Source: an uncultured Halieaceae bacterium
Lineage (GTDB): Bacteria; Pseudomonadota; Gammaproteobacteria; Pseudomonadales; Halieaceae
Reading direction: 5' to 3'
Assembly: GCA_938045215.1 (NCBI GenBank)
Contig: CALINF010000322.1
Location: 1-6,029, forward strand
Length of the DNA stretch: 6,029 nt
The position numbers and the translations under genes are program-made. Shown piece by piece: positions 1 to 5,507 of the stretch. How positions within the stretch are numbered: the stretch's first letter is position 1; each line of letters begins with the position of its first letter. Below the pieces are notes generated by a model that saw only the letters and a list, made by a program, of their open reading frames with translations, was not told the origin of the DNA and made no database searches.

Positions 1-1604
1 ACTTTAGCTTTGACTTTCGCTTTTGGCTTCACCCGAGGGCTCGCTTTGGATTTTAACTTGGGTTTTACCACTCCGGACTTTGTTTTGCCTGCGGTTTTCG
101 CCCTGGGCTTCTTTTGCGTTGAGGCAGCCGTGACCTTGGCGCGGGTGCGTTTGCCACGCTTGGTGCGTTTTCCGGTTGCTGGTTTCGACGCGGGCACTGC
201 CGCCCGATACAGCTCCTCATACGAGGCTATCAGGCAGTCGTGATAAAACTCCGGGTCCGGCATGATGTTCCGGTCTCCCAGCACCGACAGTGTCACTGTG
301 CCGGAGTAACTGAATACCGTATGAAACAGCCCCATGCCCGGAGTGAGTAATCCCAGGCCGTAGTAGTCGACCATGCGCGCTCCGGCGCAGTACAGTGGAA
401 AATCCGGGCCGGTAACGTTGGAGACCACCGTAGAAATATTCAATGGCAAATGCTGTGACAGATGGTTTCTCGCCCAGATTCCGGCGGCTGTCTTGCTCAA
501 CACCGGTGCAAACAGGCCCGCGACCTTCAGGACGTCAACCATCGGGCTCTTTTCGCCAAACTCCTTAGCCTCCTCCGTGGACTGGTGCACTGCAGCCAGC
601 CGCTCCAGCGGATCGGTAAGATCGCTGTGCAGCGACGCAAACACCGCGCCTACCTGATTGTTGTCGTCAGTGACATCTCTTCGCGTACGCATATTCAAGG
701 GTACATTCGCCGTCAATGACCCTTCGACCTCCTCACCCTTGGCCTGCAGATACCGCTGTAGAGCCCCTCCCACGATCGTCATGGCGACATCGTTCACCTT
801 TACGCCCTGTGCGTTCTTGATCTGCTTGAAGCTATCTAGTGAGAACTCGGCAGCGTCAAATACCCGGTAGGGACCAACGGCTTGATTGAGTGATGTTTTC
901 GGTGCGCCAAGGTCGGGCGCAGGCACATCCTCGCGCAGCACATCTACTGCGTAGCGAGCGAATGCCGTACCGGTGCTGAGGGTCTCGCGGACAAGCCCTA
1001 CGCCATTTTTGACCGAGTTGATCGAGGCTTTAGTCAGCAATTCTGATACAGAGGGTTCAGAGTCAACCAGCCTGGGCTCCATGGATGCTTCTTCCGGGGG
1101 TGGGTTGGGAACCAGGTCGTGCAATAACGGGATGAATGATGAACCCCCCACACCGTCGACCATTGCATGGTGCAGCTTGCTGTAGATAGCGAAGCAACCT
1201 TTGGGCAGGTTCGGGATGTTGTCCAGACCCTCGATGATATAGGCTTCCCAGAGCGGACGCTTCATGTCCAGCGGGCGTGAGTGCAGACGAGCGATCTGGA
1301 TACACAGTTGGCGCCAGTCGCCTGGTTGGGGCAACGCAATATGGCGCAGGTGGAATTCCATGTCGAAGTGTTCATCTTTTACCCAATAGGGTCGATCCAC
1401 TCCTCCCGGGACTTCTACCAGCCGAGTCCGAAATCGCGGTTGTTGATCCAGTCGCCGTTCAAAGGTCGAGATAACCTGTTTGAATCGAACAAGACCACCT
1501 GGCGCGGTCGATGGATCGTATATGCCGAGCCCGCCTACGTGTTGTGGCGTGTTGGTTTGCTCCAGATTCACGAATGCGCTGTCGAGGATGCCTAATTGTT
1601 TCAT
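1..1604 (-). CDS. Wax ester synthase/diacylglycerol acyltransferase (WS/DGAT), 3' end outside window
   Basis: This enzyme family transfers an acyl group from acyl-CoA to a fatty alcohol or diacylglycerol, making wax esters or triacylglycerol at the inner face of the cytoplasmic membrane. The 534 visible residues start with MKQLGILDSAFVNLE, the usual family N-terminus, followed by HVGGL at 22-26. Family motifs appear in order: RPLWE (116-120), the catalytic HHAMVDG (145-151, positions 1152-1172), NDVAM (271-275) and SNVTGP (395-400). The catalytic domain ends near residue 470, the usual family length. It is followed by at least 64 residues of Lys/Arg/Ala/Pro/Thr-rich tail with 25 basic and no acidic residues, still open at the left edge. 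The ATG at 1604-1602 is chosen because the family N-terminus starts exactly there; the Shine-Dalgarno sequence is weak. The gene diverges from the exported TPR-like gene. Family assignment is very secure; substrate preference (wax ester or triacylglycerol) cannot be told from sequence. Confidence 0.95.
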   Translation of the reverse strand, partial: MKQLGILDSAFVNLEQTNTPQHVGGLGIYDPSTAPGGLVRFKQVISTFERRLDQQPRFRTRLVEVPGGVDRPYWVKDEHFDMEFHLRHIALPQPGDWRQLCIQIARLHSRPLDMKRPLWEAYIIEGLDNIPNLPKGCFAIYSKLHHAMVDGVGGSSFIPLLHDLVPNPPPEEASMEPRLVDSEPSVSELLTKASINSVKNGVGLVRETLSTGTAFARYAVDVLREDVPAPDLGAPKTSLNQAVGPYRVFDAAEFSLDSFKQIKNAQGVKVNDVAMTIVGGALQRYLQAKGEEVEGSLTANVPLNMRTRRDVTDDNNQVGAVFASLHSDLTDPLERLAAVHQSTEEAKEFGEKSPMVDVLKVAGLFAPVLSKTAAGIWARNHLSQHLPLNISTVVSNVTGPDFPLYCAGARMVDYYGLGLLTPGMGLFHTVFSYSGTVTLSVLGDRNIMPDPEFYHDCLIASYEELYRAAVPASKPATGKRTKRGKRTRAKVTAASTQKKPRAKTAGKTKSGVVKPKLKSKASPRVKPKAKVKAK

Positions 1605-1646
1605 AATGTGTGCTTGTTTCTCGCTATGATTACTAACATGGACACT

Positions 1647-1652
1647 AGTATA
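1647..1652 (-). promoter_or_regulatory. Possible -10 box of the WS/DGAT gene
   Basis: On the minus strand this reads TATACT, one mismatch from the sigma-70 -10 consensus, and would give a leader of roughly 35 nt before the ATG at 1604. No convincing -35 hexamer lies 16-18 bp upstream (around 1669-1676 the best match is poor), so the call rests on the -10 alone. Confidence 0.25.
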
Positions 1653-1721
1653 TCGCATGCACGGCACAGTGGACTCAGCCCGATCACGCCAAGCTGTTTG
1701 CCAGGTCGCTACAACGCCCTA

Positions 1722-3050
1722 GTGGTTCGCAAATACACTGGCTTGATCCTACTTGTCCTTGCTGCGCTGATACTGCTGGCGCTGGCACCAACGGTCTACG
1801 CTAAGGAGGCGCTGGCCTACGGTCGGGACTTTGAGCGCCTGTCGGGGCCATCAGTCAGTCCGGCCGCCGCGAAGACGCCGCCGCAGGTGGATTCGACGCT
1901 GATCGCAGGGCAAGCTGGTCTCTACCTGGAGCAGATTTCGGTGCTTGAACGTCAGGCTGGACCTTATGGTGCGGGGCTCGACGAACCTTTGTTTGCATTA
2001 GCGCGGGTTCAGCGCGCTAGCGGCGATGTCGATGGAGCGCTGGGCAGCTATCAAAGAGCCCTTCACCTGATTCGCATTAACGAGGGTCTGTATAGCGAAC
2101 GGCAGCTACCCCTTGTACGCGAAGTTCTGGATTTGTACCGGGAGATAGGCGATTACGCGGCGCTGGACCAGCGTTACGAGTACTTCTTTCGGCTCTATGG
2201 AGGCGGTCAGCCACCATTCGATAGCGTACGTTTGCAGGCCGTATTGGAGTATCTGCGTTGGCAGCGAGAGGCAATAGCCCTGGAGCTGGAATCTCCGGCG
2301 CCCGAACGGCGCTTGCTGGACCTGTACGAGCTTAACAAGTCGGTAATCGCCGCTGTGAATGGTGATCCTGACGTGGCTGGGCAGTGGCGTATAGCGCTGC
2401 TTGAGAGTCAATTTGGCAATATGTATTTGCTACAAGAGCACATTAAACCCAAAGTCTCGGAATCAATGACGGGAGTAGGGGGTGCTACGACTCGACAGCT
2501 TTACGGTGCTGCCAGCATAGAAGAGGCGGATCCGCTGGAGAGCCGCCTGGTGTCGCTTAAGCGTACTCTGGTTAGCAAGGGTCGTACGCTCGTAGAGGAG
2601 CTGCTTGCGCTGTACCCACAGATGGAGCCTGCACAGCAGGGGCGAGTGGAACTCCTGCTGGCTGATTGGTACCAGTGGAACCTTATGCCCTCGCGGGCGC
2701 GGGAGCACTACGTCAGGGCCTATGCACTCATTGAAGCGTCTGGAGAGCCAGAGATTCTGGAGACAGTGTTTGCTGAACCTGTAGAGCTACCCGATAACGG
2801 TGCATTCAGACGCCTTGCATCAGTAGATAATGCAGCCTCTGTTGGCAGCCCGTTGGCCGCGCGTTTTCAAGTCTCAGAAAAGGGCAAGGCGGTCGATATC
2901 GTGGTATCTGTGACCGACGAGACGCTGCGTGGGAAGGGTATTCGCTTGCGACGACAGCTGTCACAGGTTGCGTTCAGGCCGCGCTATACAAGCGCGGGTG
3001 CACAGCCTTCTGAAGTGGTGAAGCGAAAGTATCAGGTGTTTTACAACTAG
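1722..3050 (+). CDS. Exported TPR-like protein with TonB-C-like C-terminal domain, function unknown
   Basis: I do not recognise a named family. Starting from GTG at 1722 the protein has 442 residues. Residues 1-27 form a compact signal peptide: VVRK, a hydrophobic core (about 7-22), then a probable cleavage after TVYA, so a periplasmic location is likely. Helical repeats resembling tetratricopeptides are visible at about 87-121, 125-160 and 304-344. Residues about 375-442 (ARFQVSEKGKAVDIVVSV, then a helix, then VAFRPRY) look like the TonB C-terminal fold, with the usual 'F.V...G...D..V' strand and 'FRP' strand, but without any TonB membrane anchor or Pro-rich spacer. In-frame starts at 1596 (TTG), 1626 and 1638 (ATG) would add 28-42 residues before the signal peptide, and the first overlaps the divergent WS/DGAT gene. 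None of the candidate starts has a good ribosome site, so the start is uncertain. A scaffold or envelope role is plausible inference only. Confidence 0.85.
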   Translation: MVRKYTGLILLVLAALILLALAPTVYAKEALAYGRDFERLSGPSVSPAAAKTPPQVDSTLIAGQAGLYLEQISVLERQAGPYGAGLDEPLFALARVQRASGDVDGALGSYQRALHLIRINEGLYSERQLPLVREVLDLYREIGDYAALDQRYEYFFRLYGGGQPPFDSVRLQAVLEYLRWQREAIALELESPAPERRLLDLYELNKSVIAAVNGDPDVAGQWRIALLESQFGNMYLLQEHIKPKVSESMTGVGGATTRQLYGAASIEEADPLESRLVSLKRTLVSKGRTLVEELLALYPQMEPAQQGRVELLLADWYQWNLMPSRAREHYVRAYALIEASGEPEILETVFAEPVELPDNGAFRRLASVDNAASVGSPLAARFQVSEKGKAVDIVVSVTDETLRGKGIRLRRQLSQVAFRPRYTSAGAQPSEVVKRKYQVFYN

Positions 3051-3059
3051 ACAGGCAAA

Positions 3060-3080
3060 CAGCTGCAACACTTGCTGCTG
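3060..3080. terminator. Hairpin between convergent gene ends
   Basis: CAGCTGCAA (3060-3068) pairs with TTGCTGCTG (3072-3080) as a nine-position stem with one T-T mismatch and a CAC loop. It lies in the 36-bp gap between the convergent stops at 3050 and 3087, where a bidirectional terminator would be expected. There is no T-run after it in either direction, so intrinsic termination is doubtful. Confidence 0.3.
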
Positions 3081-3086
3081 CCCCGG

Positions 3087-3713
3087 TCAGGCATTCTCTA
3101 TGACCATTATTGCACCGCGAGCCTCGACAGAACCCCGCGTTTGCCATTCCAGTACATCTGCGCAGTGCGCATCGACGCAGCGTTGTGCCATTTCATGAAA
3201 GGTTGGCCGCTCCGGGTCCGCGATAAGAATGCGCTTGACTCCAGCCTTTACCGCCCGGTTTACCATGTTAAAAACGGGATCCACCAGATCGTCCCAGAAG
3301 CAGATGTCGGCGGCAATCAGCACATCAAACTGGGCGAGCTGTGCCGTTGAAAGTTGTTCGAAACGCTTGACGCAGTGCGTAGTAGACGCGCCATTTAGTT
3401 CGGCGACAACATCAAGATAAGGAAATACGTTCGCGTCCGCATCCACGGAAGTCACCTCGGCGCCGAGTTCCCGAGCACACCAGATGCCAGCAATTCCCCA
3501 GCCGCAACCAACGTCGATAACACGATCACAGACATCGCTGGGGTGTTTCTGCAGGTAGTCGATCAGCAGGCAGCTTGATTTCCAGAGTTTGTTGCCATGG
3601 ATGGTGGGCAGATTTCCATGGCGACGCACTCGACGGATCGCCGGATGCGAGGCATTGGGCAAAACCAGTTTTCTAAACGTTCTGTGGGTGCGAGCTGGCG
3701 TTCGCTGGGTCAA
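3087..3713 (-). CDS. Class I SAM-dependent methyltransferase, METTL/lysine-methyltransferase-like
   Basis: The 208-residue protein has a Rossmann-fold methyltransferase core and should transfer a methyl group from S-adenosylmethionine in the cytoplasm. Visible motifs are LWKSS (43-47), the SAM-binding motif I VIDVGCGWGIAG (65-76), the acidic residue after strand 2 in SVDAD (89-93, D91 expected to hold the SAM ribose), and FDVLIAADICFW (129-140) in the motif IV position, followed by a hydrophobic strand RILIADPERP (161-170). This layout resembles the METTL20/NNMT-like protein lysine or small-molecule methyltransferases more than DNA or rRNA adenine enzymes, as there is no NPPY or DPPY motif. 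The substrate is unknown. The TTG at 3713-3711 is chosen because GGAG lies 8 nt upstream; the first 30 residues are basic and lie before the fold. It is convergent with the TPR-like gene and divergent from the TetR gene. Confidence 0.88.
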   Translation of the reverse strand: MTQRTPARTHRTFRKLVLPNASHPAIRRVRRHGNLPTIHGNKLWKSSCLLIDYLQKHPSDVCDRVIDVGCGWGIAGIWCARELGAEVTSVDADANVFPYLDVVAELNGASTTHCVKRFEQLSTAQLAQFDVLIAADICFWDDLVDPVFNMVNRAVKAGVKRILIADPERPTFHEMAQRCVDAHCADVLEWQTRGSVEARGAIMVIENA

Positions 3714-3721
3714 GGTGCGGT

Positions 3722-3725
3722 CTCC
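3722..3725 (-). promoter_or_regulatory. Shine-Dalgarno GGAG for the methyltransferase TTG start
   Basis: GGAG on the minus strand, 8 nt before the TTG at 3713. It supports the rare start codon over any internal start. Confidence 0.6.
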
Positions 3726-3766
3726 GGTTGGTAGCTAACTCAGATCGGGCATTGTTGCATTCCATG

Positions 3767-3804
3767 ATGTCACTTGACCAGAGAGTAACAGTAGATAGTG
3801 ACGT
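3767..3804. repeat. Spaced inverted repeat in the methyltransferase/TetR intergenic region
   Basis: ATGTCACT (3767-3774) and AGTGACGT (3797-3804) are inverted copies that differ at one position, separated by 22 bp. The arm centres are 30 bp apart, about three helical turns, which would suit two operator half-sites on the same DNA face. It could equally be chance; TTGACC at 3774-3779 overlaps the left arm and may be a -35 element for the TetR gene, but no good -10 follows. Confidence 0.3.
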
Positions 3805-3869
3805 CTCCATTGATTTGCGACGCTCAGGTGTGCTGGCGGGCGCGACTCGGTTGATATAGGATTGCGGGT

Positions 3870-3883
3870 CTGAACTCGTTCAG
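3870..3883. promoter_or_regulatory. Palindromic probable TetR-family operator
   Basis: CTGAACTCGTTCAG is a perfect inverted repeat with 6-bp arms around a TC centre, 28 bp before the TetR-gene ATG. The TGAAC...GTTCA form is typical of TetR-family operators, for example the fatty-acid regulator DesT of Pseudomonas. It is most likely the autoregulatory site of the adjacent regulator. It abuts a second palindrome at 3884-3895. Confidence 0.5.
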
Positions 3884-3895
3884 GGCGATATCGCC
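3884..3895. promoter_or_regulatory. Second perfect palindrome before the TetR gene
   Basis: GGCGATATCGCC is a perfect 12-bp palindrome with no spacer, starting at the base after the first palindrome and ending 16 bp before the ATG. It may be part of the operator, or may fold in the leader RNA close to the ribosome site. Confidence 0.4.
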
Positions 3896-3903
3896 ATCAG
3901 AGT

Positions 3904-3908
3904 AGGGG
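3904..3908 (+). promoter_or_regulatory. Shine-Dalgarno for the TetR gene
   Basis: AGGGG ends 3 nt before the ATG at 3912 (AGG itself ends 5 nt before), a slightly short but usable spacing. It supports the first ATG as the start. Confidence 0.5.
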
Positions 3909-3911
3909 CTG

Positions 3912-4568
3912 ATGAATACAAGACCAAAGGTTGAGCTGCTGGAGAAAAATCGACCCAGACAGGCTCGAGCCAAGAGAACCTATGACGCTATTTTGACGTC
4001 TGCGGCAGAATTGCTGGTGGAAGTTGGGGTAGAGCGCATTTCGACCAACCTTGTTGCTGAACGGGCTGGCATCACTGTACCGGCGCTGTATCGCTACTTT
4101 CCGAACAAGTATTCGGTTTTGTATACGCTGGGATCTGTGCTGATGGACAGTCAGAACGCTGCGTTTCAGGAGTGGTTCGATCAGGGTAAGTACCAGACTG
4201 CCGACGAGGAGTTGCTGGTCAATATTCACGAGTTATTGCTGAAAACGTATCGTGTAACTCGCCAGCAAACGGGTGGCGCGGAAATTATTCAGTCCCTGCG
4301 TGCCGTTGGACCTCTTCAGGAGTTACGCCTCGAATCCCATCGCCTTATTGCCAGCCAGTTGTCCCAGATTGCCCAGGAACGGATGCATTTGCCCGTTACA
4401 CCGACGCTGCTGATGCAGTGTCGGCTAACTATTGATATGGGCTATTCGGTGGTAGAGATGGCGCTGGAAGACACGGAGATCCCAGCGGAAGCTATTCTGC
4501 GCGAAGGTGCCGCGATGCTACGTAGCTACTGGCTCGATATTTTACAAGGCCGCGTGCCCGAAGATTAG
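3912..4568 (+). CDS. TetR/AcrR-family transcriptional regulator
   Basis: The 218-residue protein fits the family length of about 200. Residues about 17-70 form the DNA-binding domain: the first helix around RTYDAILTSAAELLVEVG (22-39), then the helix-turn-helix ISTNLVAERAGITVPALYRY (43-62) followed by FPNK, the family signature. Residues from about 75 onward are helical and should hold the ligand pocket and dimer interface; they give no clue to the ligand. Such proteins usually repress their own gene and a neighbour until a small hydrophobic ligand binds. The palindromes at 3870-3895 just upstream fit that role. The divergent methyltransferase is the nearest possible target; this is inference. 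The stop TAG (4566-4568) overlaps the stop of the convergent cold-shock gene by 4 bp. Confidence 0.93.
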   Translation: MNTRPKVELLEKNRPRQARAKRTYDAILTSAAELLVEVGVERISTNLVAERAGITVPALYRYFPNKYSVLYTLGSVLMDSQNAAFQEWFDQGKYQTADEELLVNIHELLLKTYRVTRQQTGGAEIIQSLRAVGPLQELRLESHRLIASQLSQIAQERMHLPVTPTLLMQCRLTIDMGYSVVEMALEDTEIPAEAILREGAAMLRSYWLDILQGRVPED

Positions 4569-5008
4569 TCCAGCGCCTCAACGTCTTCTGCCTGAGGTCC
4601 TTTGTCACTGTCGGCTACTACAAAAGAAACCCGTTGGCCATCCCGGAGGCTGCGTCTGCCTTCACCGCGGATAGAGCGGAAGTGCACGAAAATCTCCTCA
4701 TCATTGTCCAGTGTGATGAAACCAAAGCCTTTAGAGACGTTGAACCACTTCACATTGCCTTCCTCTCGCGGGCCAGAGACTGAAGCTGAGGATGAGCTGC
4801 TGCTTTTGTGCGCCGGTGCGTGATTTCGCTGCGAGCCTTCTGACTGTTGCGCGGGCAAGCTTGTCAGCACAACGGTTGCAATTGTCGCAATACAAAAGGC
4901 GGCGCTTAGCACCAGATCAGGCAGTGCATTGCCTTGCAGATAAGTTGTTGCAGATGCAACGACGATGGCGATGACAATACTGATAACAATCTTTACGGGT
5001 AGTGACAT
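4565..5008 (-). CDS. Membrane-anchored cold-shock domain protein
   Basis: The 147-residue protein joins two hydrophobic helices (about 4-24 and 29-50) to a hydrophilic, Ser-rich linker (51-82, with an eight-residue Ser run at 69-76) and a complete cold-shock domain (83-147). The domain carries VKWFN (86-90), the RNP1 motif KGFGFIT (93-99) and the RNP2 motif IFVHF (106-110), so it should bind single-stranded RNA or DNA. Lys before the first helix and Arg/His/Lys after the second suggest that both ends lie in the cytoplasm, with the binding domain held near the inner membrane. The ATG at 5008-5006 has GAGAG 7 nt upstream. The domain is clearly paralogous to that of the small cold-shock protein at 5208-5420, sharing FVHFRSI.GEG and KG.QAE.V. 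RNA tethering or localisation at the membrane is inference; the domain call is secure. Confidence 0.92.
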   Translation of the reverse strand: MSLPVKIVISIVIAIVVASATTYLQGNALPDLVLSAAFCIATIATVVLTSLPAQQSEGSQRNHAPAHKSSSSSSASVSGPREEGNVKWFNVSKGFGFITLDNDEEIFVHFRSIRGEGRRSLRDGQRVSFVVADSDKGPQAEDVEALD

Positions 5009-5013
5009 GTTAA

Positions 5014-5023
5014 ATCTCTCAGT
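5014..5023 (-). promoter_or_regulatory. Shine-Dalgarno for the membrane cold-shock gene
   Basis: The minus strand reads CTGAGAGATT here; GAGAG lies 7 nt before the ATG at 5008 and supports this start, which keeps both membrane helices in the product. Confidence 0.45.
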
Positions 5024-5111
5024 GGCGATATGGTTGGCTTGCTTGGGTTGAGCGCGCGCAGTTTACCATCAATGTGCCAAATGCGAACAACTAGAAAGAC
5101 TGATACACAAG

Positions 5112-5155
5112 AAATAGCCCGCTCGCAGCTTAACCGCGTCGCTTAATGGCTATTT
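5112..5155. repeat. Inverted repeat between the two cold-shock genes
   Basis: AAATAGCC (5112-5119) and GGCTATTT (5148-5155) are perfect 8-bp inverted copies around a 28-bp loop. It lies in the leader side of the membrane cold-shock gene, downstream of the small csp gene. It could fold in RNA from either strand. Confidence 0.4.
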
Positions 5156-5164
5156 TGTACAGAC

Positions 5165-5190
5165 AAAAATCAGATACAGCGGCTGCTGTA
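5165..5190 (-). terminator. Probable Rho-independent terminator of the small cold-shock gene
   Basis: Read on the minus strand, TACAGC-AGCC-GCTGTA (5190 to 5175) forms a 6-bp stem with a four-base loop, followed after TCTGA by five T residues (5169-5165). It begins 18 bp after the TAA of the small csp gene, the usual place for its terminator. The stem is short and the T-run slightly displaced, so read-through into the membrane cold-shock gene is possible. A second, outer 7-bp inverted repeat, GTACAGA (5157-5163) and TCTGTAC (5192-5198), encloses it. Confidence 0.5.
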
Positions 5191-5207
5191 CTCTGTACGC
5201 GTGCGCT

Positions 5208-5420
5208 TTATCGTTTCGAAACTTCTTCTGCCTGCAGGCCTTTTGGGCCTTCCACCAGCTTGAACTCGACCTCCTGGCCTTCGTTCAAAGTTCGATAACC
5301 CTCGCCGTCGATGGAGCGAAAGTGGACGAACACGTCATCGTCGCTCTCTTCGCGAGTAATAAAGCCAAATCCCTTGGCGTTGTTGAACCATTTCACAGTG
5401 CCGTTGACACGCTCACTCAT
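5208..5420 (-). CDS. CspA-family cold-shock protein, 70 residues
   Basis: The protein is a single free cold-shock domain of the usual family length (about 65-75 residues). It binds single-stranded RNA and DNA in the cytoplasm and usually works as an RNA chaperone or antiterminator. VKWFN (9-13), RNP1 KGFGFIT (16-22) and RNP2 VFVHF (30-34) are all intact. The chosen ATG at 5420-5418 has GAGGA 7 nt upstream and gives the canonical MSERVNGTVKWF start. A longer reading from 5507 would add 29 residues unrelated to the fold and is not supported. It follows valS in the same direction with an 87-bp gap and precedes the membrane cold-shock paralogue. Whether it is cold-induced cannot be told; many family members are constitutive. 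Confidence 0.95.
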   Translation of the reverse strand: MSERVNGTVKWFNNAKGFGFITREESDDDVFVHFRSIDGEGYRTLNEGQEVEFKLVEGPKGLQAEEVSKR

Positions 5421-5424
5421 GCTA

Positions 5425-5432
5425 CTTTCCTC
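5425..5432 (-). promoter_or_regulatory. Strong Shine-Dalgarno for the small cold-shock gene
   Basis: GAGGAAAG on the minus strand places AGGA 7 nt before the ATG at 5420. It decides the start in favour of the 70-residue product. A CATAAT hexamer at 5457-5452 could be the -10 box of its own promoter, but no good -35 is seen. Confidence 0.65.
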
Positions 5433-5507
5433 GGTATAAGCTGTTGCTTTTATTATGCTGTCCGCATGGCTGGCAGGCGGATTCAGAAACCGATTTTTAC
5501 GTCGCAC

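Noticed and set aside
373..1305. Several open frames of 65-104 codons on both strands
   Set aside because: They lie inside the WS/DGAT coding region in other frames, show no recognisable motifs, and the WS/DGAT frame carries all family motifs without interruption.
2077..2708. Minus-strand frames of 65-101 codons
   Set aside because: They are shadows of the exported TPR-like gene; no ribosome sites or motifs, and that gene's frame is continuous through the region.
3897..4229. Minus-strand frame of 110 codons opposite the TetR gene
   Set aside because: The plus-strand frame encodes a clear TetR helix-turn-helix domain with the family signature; the opposite frame shows no domain.
5157..5198. 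GTACAGA elements resembling part of the E. coli cspA cold box
   Set aside because: The match is only about seven bases, occurs in the 3' region of the small csp gene rather than its leader, and is explained by the inverted repeat itself.
5421..5507. Terminator between valS and the small cold-shock gene
   Set aside because: The only stem found (TCCGC/GCGGA with an 11-base loop) is 5 bp and not followed by a T-run, so no terminator can be supported.
5421..5507. Extended 99-residue reading of the small cold-shock protein
   Set aside because: The strong Shine-Dalgarno at 5425-5432 lies directly before the internal ATG at 5420, and the extra 29 residues do not belong to the fold.
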